Assembly (NCBI RefSeq): GCF_000695095.2
Contig: NZ_CP011454.1
Coordinates: 2,542,001-2,606,000, forward strand
From: Gemmatimonas phototrophica
GTDB lineage: Bacteria; Gemmatimonadota; Gemmatimonadetes; Gemmatimonadales; Gemmatimonadaceae
Reading direction: 5' to 3'
Length of the DNA stretch: 64,000 nucleotides
Shown: piece by piece, positions 1 through 8,369 of the stretch
Numbering within the stretch: position 1 is the first letter of the stretch
Layout of the letters: every line of letters starts with the position of its first letter
Program-made: the position numbers and the translations under genes
The notes under the pieces: generated by a model
What the model was told of the DNA's origin: nothing
Databases searched by the model: none
The model's input: only the letters and a program-made list of their open reading frames with translations

Positions 1-3000
1 CGCGTGCATTGGACACCGTGAGAGAAGACCCCAGGCGAGACAACGACTGCGCCGCACTTTCAGCCACCGGCACCTCGTCGGCGCCCAGCAGCGCGCGGGC
101 GGCGCTGCTGGAGAGATCAAGCGCGGCGCGGGCACCCAGCGGATCCACCACGAGATTGGCGCGCGGCACAACCAGTGTACCGCTGACGACCGGCCGCGAT
201 ACGGGCCCGTTCACCCGCACGTTGCCGCTCAGATCGAGGTCGGTGCCGTCGCGTTGGCGCGAGACAATGAAATCCCGCGCGGTGAGTTGCAGATCAACGG
301 ACGCCGGCGTGTCACCGGAGGCAAAGCGCAGCACGCCCGTCGCCCCCACCGTGTCGCCAACGCCACCGCTGCGCAAGCGGAACGACTGCATGACCAGAGA
401 ATCGGCATCGGCGCGGAGCTCAACTTGGCCACCCGTGGGTTCGATGCCAAGTCCGGCCACGCGGGCCCCGGCGTCGGTCAACACCACGGTCCCCTGAGCG
501 GTTGGTCGTTCGAAGGTGCCGCCAATAGCCAGCCGGCCCGTTAGCAAACCATGGAGCCGCGTGACGCCGTCAATGAACAGCGGCAAGGCCGACAATCGCA
601 GCGAGTCAGCAAGCACCTCCCCTTCCACGCCATCAGACAGCATCCGCTTCTTCACGGTGCCAATCGTAAGGTCGATGGGGAGTCGCCCCTCAGCGCGCAG
701 GGTGCCCCCGGTCGTGTCACTGATGGACGCCCTCCCGGTGAGGCGCTTCTCGGCATAGCTACCCGTACTGGCAATCTGCGGGGCCTGCAGTCCCTCAATG
801 CCGACGGAATCGGCGACCACATCCCACGCCATCACGGGCGCCGCGCGCGAACCGGCAAGTGTGGCGTGTCCACTGATGGTACCGGCGACCGGTCGGGTGC
901 CGGCCAGCAGCGCGCTCACCTCGCCAAACGGGAATCGCTCCACACGAAGATCACCACGGACCGGCCCGCGCGACGGCACCTCCGCGCTGACGGCCAGTAC
1001 ACCACCCACCGATGAACGCAGTTCGGAAGGCCGCACCACCAGCCCGGCGCTATCGGTGACCACGGCAATGGGCTGGGCCGACCGCCACGACACGCTGTCG
1101 TAGCTCAAGCGCAATGAGTCCACCAGGACCGTGGTCCGACTGCCTTGGGCCGCATACGCCCCCCGCGCCACCAGGTGCGCGTCGTCATCGGTGCTCACAT
1201 CGAGGACAAGCCGACCGCTGTCGGGGTTGGCATCGGCCACCCGGAAGTTGGCCGACTGAATGCGCACCGCACCAAGACCAGTGATGCCGTCCGCGTTGGC
1301 CGCCCCTTCAAAGGCCGGCCGGCGGAACAGGTCAGTCGCGCGCGCCGATCCAAAAACCCGACCCACATGAATGGCGCCAACCTGCACCTCGCGGGCCCCG
1401 AGGGCGATGGTCGCATCGGCCTTGGTCAGACTGCCATACAGAAAGCCGGACAGCGACGCGTCACCGCGCAACGTATCGGCCGCCGTGGTGCGCATGGATT
1501 CGGCCAGCGCCGAATCAACCGGCTGCATCATGTCGGCAAGGCGCTGCAACTGACCGCGCACGGCTTCGAGAGAGTCCGCACGAATGGAGACCTGCAGCGT
1601 GTCAACGGCCATGGTGTCGTGCGCCAGCGCCCCGCGGGCTTCCATGAGCAGCCCTCCCAACCGCCCGAGGGCCGAATCCACAACGAGACGCCTGGCCCCC
1701 AGCGCAGCACTGGCCACGAGATCAAAGGCTGGCCGATCGTTGGATTCCTGTTGGGTGATGGCGATCTCGCCGCCCCCTTCAACGGACCTCGCCGACAGCG
1801 TGTCTCCGCGTGCCACTGCGGTGCTATCCAATGGCCCGCGACCAAAGAGTCGCACCGTGCCGTTCAGCGACGTGGACGGCATGGATGCCGTGCCGAACCA
1901 GGCACGCACGTCGAAGTCGCTGATCTGGCCGGCTGCCGTGCCGCGCCACTCACGCGCCGTGAGTGCGGCCATGCCATCAAGGGAGAGCGATGTGCCAAGG
2001 GGGACGCCTGCCGAGTCGAAGGCCAGCGCCTGTCCGGCGGCCATCGGCAGCACGCGGCCGCGCCAGAGCAGACTATCGAGCGCCCCGTCCAGCACCACGG
2101 TCCCCGCCAGGCGCGACCGCAGCGCGAGCGTGGTATCCACGCGCGCCAGCGCCGACATGGAAAGCGGATCGAACGTCAACGCCGCACGCACGACGGGTGT
2201 CTTTCCCGCATAGCGTACTCGGGCACCGCCGCGGACGGTGGACACATTGCCCACGACATCCGTCCAGGTAAGGCCTATCGCGTTGAGATCCGCGGCCGAC
2301 AAATCGGCTCGACGGACCGTCAGGCCACCGGTGACCAGGCCGTCCACCGCCGGCATGGTGGGGGCCAGCACACGGGCGGAGCGCAAATCCGCGCGCAGGT
2401 CGCGCACGGTGAGATCCCACGCCTCGGGCTCCAGCCCAAAGGCAAAGTTGCCCGTCAGCTTCACACTGGAAATGGCCGTGCCGCCGCCCACACGATCATC
2501 TATGAACGTCGCGTCCAGCAGATCCACCTTCATGGCCGTGAGCGGACCACCTTCGGCGGCCAACAGTTGACCACTGAACGCCCCCTGCACCTCCGGGGGA
2601 ACCGCGTCGTAGCTGAGGCGACGCAGCAGCTCACTGCGCAATGGCGTAAAGGCGAGATTCACCTGGTGCAACAGCAGGTCGGCCGGACGCACGGTCACGG
2701 CAATCGCGCCTTGAATGCGCGAGTCTCCACTCTGCACCTTCAGCGACTGCAGCGCGTACTCCGCATCGTAGGGATCATCGAGCGTCCGCATGCGCACGGT
2801 GGCGGTGCCGCGCCCTTCGGCCGGCAGCACATCCCAGATCCACGACAGATCCGACAGCGCGGCGTCGGCGGTGACGAGCACGTCGTAGCGTACCGGGCCA
2901 GGACGATCCCAAGCCACCATCCCAACCGCCGTGCCTTGCGATGCGGGGAGGATCACCTTGCGCAAATCGAGCTGGAACGAATCGGAGGTCCAGCGGATGG

Positions 3001-3769
3001 TGCCGCGCGCCTGTCGAATGGGCACCGGCGGATCTGACAATACGCCGTGCAGGGAATCGAGTTGCAGCGACGATGGCCGCTTCTGTCGATCAATCACGAT
3101 CAGGTTATGCGCCCGAACCGTATTGAGCGTGATACGCCGACGCTCGAAATAGCGTCCATCACTGACGCGCTCAAGATCATGCAGACTGTCGCGCACCGCG
3201 GTCACGCTGTCGCGGGCGCTGCCGGTGAACACGGGGTGCGGTGCCCACGGGGCGCGCGTGGTGATCACCCCCGCATCAAGGAGGAGCGAATCGATCCGCA
3301 CGTCGTCCCCGAACTGCACCGACGTGTGCGGCACACCAACCGTGGTATCTCCGGAAATGATGTACGCAATGTTCCACGGACGCCCGGTCTGCTCCTGCCG
3401 AAGGGTCATGAGCACCCCACGAAGCGCCAGGTGACGAATGTGGATAGCGCGACTGAACAGCCCGCGCACATTGAGGGTCCCTACGACACGCTCGGCCGTG
3501 ACCACGGCCACTCCCGCCGTGTCCACCAACGTGACGTCCTCCGCGATCACGTGCCCCGGACTGATCTCCAGCAGGCGCCCAATGCGCAACGAGCCACGGC
3601 CCCCGAAGACGCCATTCACACGGCTGATCAACGCGGAACGGAGCCAGTCGCGACCAGCATCGGTGCGGGTGGCAATGAGATAGCCAAGTCCCATTCCACC
3701 AGTCGCGCCGACGAGGATCGCCACCGCCCACCAGAAGCGTCGCTGACGCGGGGACATGGGGGACAGCAT
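1..3769 (-). CDS. tamB: TamB-like translocation/assembly protein (partial, C-terminus outside window)
   Basis: About 1256 codons are open on the minus strand from an ATG at 3769 to the window edge. The N-terminus has one membrane anchor (about residues 12-30, FWWAVAILVGATGG...), followed by an AsmA-like start and then more than 1000 residues of alternating beta-strand sequence with little predicted helix, as in the TamB/AsmA bridge family. These inner-membrane-anchored periplasmic proteins work with an Omp85 partner in outer-membrane assembly or lipid transport. The ATG overlaps the TGA of the upstream Omp85 gene by one base, so the two are translationally coupled, supporting a TamA-TamB unit. 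The conserved TamB C-terminal domain would lie beyond position 1. Long open frames on the opposite strand here are shadows. A more general AsmA-like/YhdP role is the alternative. Confidence 0.85.
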   Translation of the reverse strand, partial: MLSPMSPRQRRFWWAVAILVGATGGMGLGYLIATRTDAGRDWLRSALISRVNGVFGGRGSLRIGRLLEISPGHVIAEDVTLVDTAGVAVVTAERVVGTLNVRGLFSRAIHIRHLALRGVLMTLRQEQTGRPWNIAYIISGDTTVGVPHTSVQFGDDVRIDSLLLDAGVITTRAPWAPHPVFTGSARDSVTAVRDSLHDLERVSDGRYFERRRITLNTVRAHNLIVIDRQKRPSSLQLDSLHGVLSDPPVPIRQARGTIRWTSDSFQLDLRKVILPASQGTAVGMVAWDRPGPVRYDVLVTADAALSDLSWIWDVLPAEGRGTATVRMRTLDDPYDAEYALQSLKVQSGDSRIQGAIAVTVRPADLLLHQVNLAFTPLRSELLRRLSYDAVPPEVQGAFSGQLLAAEGGPLTAMKVDLLDATFIDDRVGGGTAISSVKLTGNFAFGLEPEAWDLTVRDLRADLRSARVLAPTMPAVDGLVTGGLTVRRADLSAADLNAIGLTWTDVVGNVSTVRGGARVRYAGKTPVVRAALTFDPLSMSALARVDTTLALRSRLAGTVVLDGALDSLLWRGRVLPMAAGQALAFDSAGVPLGTSLSLDGMAALTAREWRGTAAGQISDFDVRAWFGTASMPSTSLNGTVRLFGRGPLDSTAVARGDTLSARSVEGGGEIAITQQESNDRPAFDLVASAALGARRLVVDSALGRLGGLLMEARGALAHDTMAVDTLQVSIRADSLEAVRGQLQRLADMMQPVDSALAESMRTTAADTLRGDASLSGFLYGSLTKADATIALGAREVQVGAIHVGRVFGSARATDLFRRPAFEGAANADGITGLGAVRIQSANFRVADANPDSGRLVLDVSTDDDAHLVARGAYAAQGSRTTVLVDSLRLSYDSVSWRSAQPIAVVTDSAGLVVRPSELRSSVGGVLAVSAEVPSRGPVRGDLRVERFPFGEVSALLAGTRPVAGTISGHATLAGSRAAPVMAWDVVADSVGIEGLQAPQIASTGSYAEKRLTGRASISDTTGGTLRAEGRLPIDLTIGTVKKRMLSDGVEGEVLADSLRLSALPLFIDGVTRLHGLLTGRLAIGGTFERPTAQGTVVLTDAGARVAGLGIEPTGGQVELRADADSLVMQSFRLRSGGVGDTVGATGVLRFASGDTPASVDLQLTARDFIVSRQRDGTDLDLSGNVRVNGPVSRPVVSGTLVVPRANLVVDPLGARAALDLSSSAARALLGADEVPVAESAAQSLSRLGSSLTVSNAR

Positions 3770-5979
3770 CAGAAGGCCTGCCCCAAGCCAAAGTGGAACA
3801 CCAGGCGCGAGAGAATGCTCTTGGAGGCGGTGGGGGTGAAGCTGGCCGGGCACGAAAACACACTGGAGTAATCACCCGGCACGTCGGCCACCCGTGGGCT
3901 CGCGCAGTAAATCCCGGCGCCGTCGTTACTGGCGGGAGCAAAGTACAGCGCCCGACCGGCGCGTTCTCCGTAGGGCCGATAGCCAACATCCACCCGGAAC
4001 GGGCCAAGCGCGGTCACGAGCCGAAGCCCAAGCCCCGGGGTGTAGCGCACATTGTTCCAGGCGAATCGATCGGAGCGTGTTTCCCAGAGCGTCCCCGCAT
4101 CGAGAAACGCCGCGAGCTGCACCTGCTCCGCAATGAAGCGGAAGCCGCGGCGCCACTCGAGATTCCCCACCAGCATGGCCGTACCACCACGCGGGACGGC
4201 CCGCCCGCCCGCCGTGGGGACGACTTCAAACTCATCGGCATTCGGCACCGCCTGAACGGCTGTCACCACGTAGTCCACCGCACCCAGCAGATTCTGCTGG
4301 TATCCGCGCACCGAATTCTGACCGCCCACAAACAGGCGTTCCTGCTGCGGAATGAGTGGCGTGCCATCGACCAGCTCGGCACCGGGGGCAAAGGCGCCGG
4401 CCGCCTGAATCCGGGCGCCAACAATGCCCCCGAGAAAACGGGCGAAACCGGCGAATTCCCCGGTGGTGCGCTGGAAGCGTACCGTGGAGACGAGCTCGGA
4501 GACCGTTTCTCCGACCCGCACTTCCCCGCGCATGCGCCAGCCACGAGACGGATTGGTGAGGTCGTTGGTGCGGTCATGCGAAACCGATGTGCTGATGATG
4601 CCCACCCCGCGTCCGAAGGCCGACAGCACCAGCTCTTCCGGACGGCACAACCCGAAACGGGTGCAGGACACCACAGGGTCCGTGGTGGTCTTGCCGTTTT
4701 CGTACTGGAATCCGGCCGTGCCCGCGGTACGCGTGGAGAATTGGCGCGAGACTTCGGCCAGTGCGCCAATGGACGTTTCCCGCAGAAAGGCGTACGGCTC
4801 CCCGCGGCGTTCGCTGTACACCGAGACGAGCGGCACCACCGGCAATCCGAACAACCGGGTGTTGGTCAGCGTGGTCCCAACGTAGTAGTTCACCCGCTGA
4901 CTGAACGGGTCGTCGCGGAGTGCCTGGGAACAGAGTGCGGGGGCAAAGTCGATCGGCGCGCCGAGACCGAGCTTGGACGCGCGCATGGAGAGCTCTACCC
5001 GACGGCCGACCCCCAGGAAGCCGCGATCGTTGATGCGTCCTTGCGCACGAATGCAATCCTGCGTGGCCCACCCCAGCCCCACCCGCGCCGCGCGCGTGCG
5101 CGCTTCGGCCACGCCGATGCGCAAGTCGATGACGCTGTCGGCGAACGCAGCCGCCGTAACGGTGTCCATGAGGACCAGCCGAAAGGCCTCGGAGCGATAG
5201 AGCGCCCGCTGCGCATCCAGCAACGCCGACGCACTGAACCGGTCTCCCGGGTCAATGGCCACCAGGCGGGCGACGTCCGAGGAATCCACGCGTGGGCGAC
5301 CGACGGTGACGGGTCGCACATCGACATGCACCTGGCCAATGCGCAACGCCGGTCCGGTGGCGAAATCGAGCGTCAGCCGGACGCGGGCGCTGGCACTATC
5401 GATCTCAATGTGGCTCTTGGGCATTCCGGCCCGGGCAAATCCGGCATTGCGCAGGCGCGTCACCACCGCCGCCACCGTGGTGTCCACGTGGGTGCGATCG
5501 AACCGTTTGCCAACCAGGGCGCGCAGGCTGGTCTCGTAGGGACGGCGACCTTCCGGCAGCAGCGGCAACCCCTTCACCATCACGCTGTCCACCATGGCTT
5601 CACGGCCGGGCGTGGTGACAAACCGGACCTTTACGCCATCCTTGCTGCGCGTGATCAGCGGCAACACTGAGGCCTGGAACCACCCCGCCTGACGATGCAG
5701 GATGGCAATGCGCAGCGCGTCCCGGCGTACTTCGAGGGTGTCCACGCACGGGGGAGTGCCAATCTTGAAGACGCGGGTGACGAAGCCCGGTTCGTGCGTG
5801 ACGATGCTGGTGGCCAGCGTCAGGACATCGAAGTTCGGACTGCCGTCGAAACTGACGCCGCGGATCCGCTCATCCGGGTTGCACCGTGTAGTGCGTTGCG
5901 CCACCGCTGCCGGCGCGACCACCGTCAGCAACGTGAGCCCCATCACCAAGTGCCACACCGTGCGTACAACACTCACCAC
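3769..5979 (-). CDS. tamA: Omp85 (BamA/TamA) family outer-membrane protein
   Basis: The protein starts with a signal peptide (VWHLVMGLTLLTVVAPAAVAQ), continues with POTRA-like repeats over about residues 40-300, and ends as a membrane beta-barrel finishing in Phe (FHFGLGQAF). The barrel carries the Omp85 signature VRGY within GGQNSVRGYQ and a typical last-strand segment LGPFRVDVGYRPYG. I chose the GTG at 5979, directly before the signal peptide and preceded by AGGA nine bases upstream. The frame is open further to an ATG at 6105, but those 42 extra residues are not signal-like. The gene overlaps the downstream TamB-like gene by one base. Family members insert or assemble outer-membrane proteins; the partner suggests the TamA branch rather than essential BamA. 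Confidence 0.9.
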   Translation of the reverse strand: MVSVVRTVWHLVMGLTLLTVVAPAAVAQRTTRCNPDERIRGVSFDGSPNFDVLTLATSIVTHEPGFVTRVFKIGTPPCVDTLEVRRDALRIAILHRQAGWFQASVLPLITRSKDGVKVRFVTTPGREAMVDSVMVKGLPLLPEGRRPYETSLRALVGKRFDRTHVDTTVAAVVTRLRNAGFARAGMPKSHIEIDSASARVRLTLDFATGPALRIGQVHVDVRPVTVGRPRVDSSDVARLVAIDPGDRFSASALLDAQRALYRSEAFRLVLMDTVTAAAFADSVIDLRIGVAEARTRAARVGLGWATQDCIRAQGRINDRGFLGVGRRVELSMRASKLGLGAPIDFAPALCSQALRDDPFSQRVNYYVGTTLTNTRLFGLPVVPLVSVYSERRGEPYAFLRETSIGALAEVSRQFSTRTAGTAGFQYENGKTTTDPVVSCTRFGLCRPEELVLSAFGRGVGIISTSVSHDRTNDLTNPSRGWRMRGEVRVGETVSELVSTVRFQRTTGEFAGFARFLGGIVGARIQAAGAFAPGAELVDGTPLIPQQERLFVGGQNSVRGYQQNLLGAVDYVVTAVQAVPNADEFEVVPTAGGRAVPRGGTAMLVGNLEWRRGFRFIAEQVQLAAFLDAGTLWETRSDRFAWNNVRYTPGLGLRLVTALGPFRVDVGYRPYGERAGRALYFAPASNDGAGIYCASPRVADVPGDYSSVFSCPASFTPTASKSILSRLVFHFGLGQAF

Positions 5980-6284
5980 GGTGCCGCGTCCTGGAACGGG
6001 GCGGCACGACGTATACGCGTCGGCAGACGAAATGAGTGTTGCATGCATGCTTCTCGAATGTAACGCCGCCACTGGGGAATCGGAGGAGCGACGACGGTGA
6101 GCCAAGACATCTTCCCCATAGGGTCACGAACAGCGGAAGTGTTCCGGGGAGCGTGAGCGGAGTCATCCGCTGTTCATGACGCTGGCGTAGATTGCGACCG
6201 GGAACGGGAAGAAAATGTGGGTTCATCCCGTCTGCTTGCTGGTACGACCGGGCTCTCGCCCTCCTAACACTAGAGGACACCTGT
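5980..6284. promoter_or_regulatory. Divergent intergenic region with inverted repeat GAACAGCGGA/TCCGCTGTTC
   Basis: This 305-bp gap separates the leftward Omp85/TamB pair from the rightward membrane/Rieske genes. It holds a perfect 10-bp inverted repeat, GAACAGCGGA at 6128-6137 and TCCGCTGTTC at 6166-6175, with 28 bases between the arms. It could be an operator or a hairpin. I see no convincing sigma-70 boxes. A ribosome-binding site AGAGGA lies just upstream of the ATG at 6285. Confidence 0.4.
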
Positions 6285-6869
6285 ATGCTGTTTCTAAAGG
6301 CCATGCTGTCAGCGACGCTGCTGTCGGTCCCCCATGCGGATAGTGTGCCACGAGCCGTGACGGCGGGTCCCGTCATCACTCCCGTGGCCCTCTCGGCGCC
6401 CTTTCGCGCCAACGCCGACACCACGCAGCGCCGCCGGAAGGCCGTGACCTACAGCGATGGGTACTACAAGCGGGTGGCGGTCCACAAAGCGCTCAGCTGG
6501 GCCATGCTGCCGCTCTTTGCCGCGTCCTACTTTTCCGGCGACCAGTTGCTGGAGAAAGGCGACGGTGCGCCGGACTGGGCGGAAACCGTGCATCCGATTG
6601 CGGCTACGAGTACGGCGGTGCTCTTCGGCGCCAACATGGTGACCGGCAGCTGGAATCTGTGGGAGGGGCGTAACGATCCGAATGGCCGGAAGCGGCGCCT
6701 TGTCCACAGCCTGCTCTTTTTTGCCGCCAGCGGGGGCTTTGCCTACGCGGGGTCCATTGCCGACGAAGCCGAAGAGAACGGGGACAAGCGGCGGCAGCAT
6801 CGCAACGTGGCCATTGCATCCATGAGTGCCTCCACGGCCAGTTGGTTGCTCATGCTGGTGGGGAACTAG
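6285..6869 (+). CDS. Four-helix membrane protein of unknown function
   Basis: 194 residues; the ATG at 6285 is preceded by AGAGGA, and the frame upstream has no better start. After a short N-terminal hydrophobic/signal-like stretch there are four hydrophobic segments (near residues 60-80, 92-112, 130-150 and 168-190). A histidine sits at the start of each: VHKALSW, VHPIAATS, VHSLLFF and QHRNVAIAS. Repeated His at equivalent helix ends is what heme-b four-helix proteins use, but I do not recognise the family, so heme binding is only inferred. It is followed after six bases by another small membrane protein and then two Rieske genes, suggesting a shared electron-transfer role. Confidence 0.7.
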   Translation: MLFLKAMLSATLLSVPHADSVPRAVTAGPVITPVALSAPFRANADTTQRRRKAVTYSDGYYKRVAVHKALSWAMLPLFAASYFSGDQLLEKGDGAPDWAETVHPIAATSTAVLFGANMVTGSWNLWEGRNDPNGRKRRLVHSLLFFAASGGFAYAGSIADEAEENGDKRRQHRNVAIASMSASTASWLLMLVGN

Positions 6870-6875
6870 CCCCTC

Positions 6876-7397
6876 ATGCTCGATACGCTGACCACGCTCT
6901 TCCAACCCTGGGCCGACCTGTACTCGGCGAGTAGTTGGCTCCCGACGGTCGTGATTGCCGTGCACGTGCTGACGCTCTTTGGGGGCGGGGGGATTGCCAT
7001 TGCCGCCGACCGCCGAGTGCTGCGCGCCACCCCGGGGAGCAGCGAAGCGTTTCTGGCCATGGCGGAAGATCTGCACAGCACCCATGGCGTAGTGATCGGA
7101 TCGCTGGTGGGGATGGTGGTGAGCGGCGTCGCGATGGCCACGGCCGACCTTGGCACCTTTGCCACCTCTCTGGTGTTCTGGGGCAAGATGGCCTGTTTTG
7201 CCGCGCTGATTGTAAACGGCATCCTGATGAACCGAACGGAGACCGTGTTGCTCACCAACGCCCGCAACACCATCGAAATGTCTGTGGCGGGGCCTGAAGT
7301 CACGGGACCGTGGGCGGCGCTACGCCGGCATACCTGGGTCAGTCTCGTCTTCTGGTTTGCCGTGGTGCTGCTGGGCGTTGTGGTTGCCAACATCTGA
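6876..7397 (+). CDS. Small four-helix membrane protein, possibly cytochrome b-like
   Basis: 173 residues with four clear transmembrane helices: about 22-42 (VVIAVHVLTLFGGGG), 70-92, 99-122 and 150-172. Histidines fall in or next to three of them (IAVHVLTL, DLHSTHGVV, RRHTWVSL). This resembles small DUF6644-type membrane proteins, but the assignment is from memory and not certain. The start codon lies six bases after the previous stop, and the Rieske gene begins 22 bases after its own stop, so an operon is likely. A quinol- or heme-binding subunit is an inference from the His pattern and neighbours; no ligand is established. Confidence 0.7.
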   Translation: MLDTLTTLFQPWADLYSASSWLPTVVIAVHVLTLFGGGGIAIAADRRVLRATPGSSEAFLAMAEDLHSTHGVVIGSLVGMVVSGVAMATADLGTFATSLVFWGKMACFAALIVNGILMNRTETVLLTNARNTIEMSVAGPEVTGPWAALRRHTWVSLVFWFAVVLLGVVVANI

Positions 7398-7419
7398 TTC
7401 CCCCGCGAATACCCTTGCG

Positions 7420-7914
7420 ATGAACCACGACTCCTCAGCGTCGCCCTGCGACGGGTGTAGTGCCCGCCGCACATTCCTCCGTCAAGCCGTTACCGCTACC
7501 GCAGCACTGGCTGGATTGTCGCTGCTCGGCCCCGTACAGAGCGTTGCGGCGCTCGAGCCACGGAAGGGGCGCGGCGCCGTCAAGTACGCGCTCCCCGCGA
7601 CCGATGGCGTGTCCATTGACGCCGCCAACGAAGTCATCCTGTGCCGGAACGCGGGAGAGGTGTACGCCTTTGCCCTGTCGTGCCCGCACCAGAATACGGC
7701 GCTCAAGGTGATGTCCAAGAATGCGGGCTTTCAGTGCCCGCGCCACAAGTCGAAGTACCTACCCAACGGGACGTTCGTGAGTGGACGTGCGACGAGAAAC
7801 ATGGATCGTCTGCAGATCACACGGGACGGCGCAACCATTACAGTAGATCCCGACATTGCCTTTGAAAGTGACACCGATCCCGCCAAGTGGGGCGCGGCGG
7901 TTGTGAAAGTCTAA
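7420..7914 (+). CDS. Tat-exported Rieske [2Fe-2S] protein
   Basis: 164 residues from the ATG at 7420. The N-terminus has a twin-arginine signal (RRTFLRQAVTATAALAGL). The mature part has the two Rieske cluster boxes, CPHQNT and CPRHKS, giving the Cys-x-His plus Cys-x2-His ligands for a 2Fe-2S centre. The protein is small, as in QcrA/arsenite-oxidase small-subunit-like and soluble Rieske ferredoxin families. It should be folded with its cluster in the cytoplasm and exported by Tat, then act on the periplasmic side. A second Rieske gene follows after 18 bases. No cytochrome bc1 b subunit is adjacent; the two small membrane proteins upstream are the candidate partners. Confidence 0.92.
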   Translation: MNHDSSASPCDGCSARRTFLRQAVTATAALAGLSLLGPVQSVAALEPRKGRGAVKYALPATDGVSIDAANEVILCRNAGEVYAFALSCPHQNTALKVMSKNAGFQCPRHKSKYLPNGTFVSGRATRNMDRLQITRDGATITVDPDIAFESDTDPAKWGAAVVKV

Positions 7915-7932
7915 CCCAATCCGGAGCCGTGC

Positions 7933-8364
7933 ATGTCCACCTGTTCGTCGTGTAGCCGTCGGGATTTTCTGGCCGCAGGTTCTCTGGCCGCCGTGGGAGC
8001 CTTCCTCGCCGCCTGTGGGGGCGAGAGTGGCACCGCTGCTACCGGCCCGGTGAACTTGAACCTGACGGTGACCCTCGCCAATTTTGCGGCGCTGGGCGCC
8101 GTGGGGGGCATCGCGCAGGTCACCACTTCGGGGACCCCGGTGGCCGTGGTGCGCAGCGGCACCAGCAGCTATCGCGCGTTCTCCATGGTATGCCCCCACC
8201 AGGGGACGACCATCGGAATTAATGCCACGGGCTTCCGTTGTCCCAATCATGGCGCGACGTTCAATAGCAACGGCGCCTGGACCGGGGGTGAGCGTACCTC
8301 CGGCCTGTTTGAGTTCACCGTGACCTCCAACACGACCGCCGGCACCATCACGATCACGAGTTGA
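7933..8364 (+). CDS. Tat-exported lipoprotein-like Rieske [2Fe-2S] protein
   Basis: 143 residues. The N-terminus combines a twin-arginine motif (SRRDFLAAGSLAAVG) with a lipobox-like LAAC, so the protein is probably exported folded and then lipid-anchored. Rieske boxes are CPHQGT and CPNHGA, about 16 residues apart, shorter than in bc1 Rieske proteins. It resembles the ubiquinol-cytochrome c reductase iron-sulfur family in length and motif. It differs in sequence from the Rieske gene just upstream, so this is a heterologous pair, not a recent tandem duplication. The downstream M20 gene begins within six bases of its stop. Confidence 0.9.
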   Translation: MSTCSSCSRRDFLAAGSLAAVGAFLAACGGESGTAATGPVNLNLTVTLANFAALGAVGGIAQVTTSGTPVAVVRSGTSSYRAFSMVCPHQGTTIGINATGFRCPNHGATFNSNGAWTGGERTSGLFEFTVTSNTTAGTITITS

Positions 8365-8369
8365 CCGTC

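Noticed and set aside
1145-3037. A 630-codon open frame on the plus strand
   Set aside because: It lies entirely opposite the TamB-like gene, whose minus-strand frame continues through the region with coherent beta-rich sequence. The plus frame has Arg/His/Gly-rich composition typical of antisense shadows in GC-rich DNA.
3793-5670. A 625-codon open frame on the plus strand
   Set aside because: It is antisense to the Omp85 gene, has no signal or domain, and its amino-acid use is shadow-like.
6285-8364. Assigning the four-gene set as a canonical cytochrome bc1/b6f complex
   Set aside because: There is no cytochrome b or c1 gene; membrane partners are too small and unrecognised.
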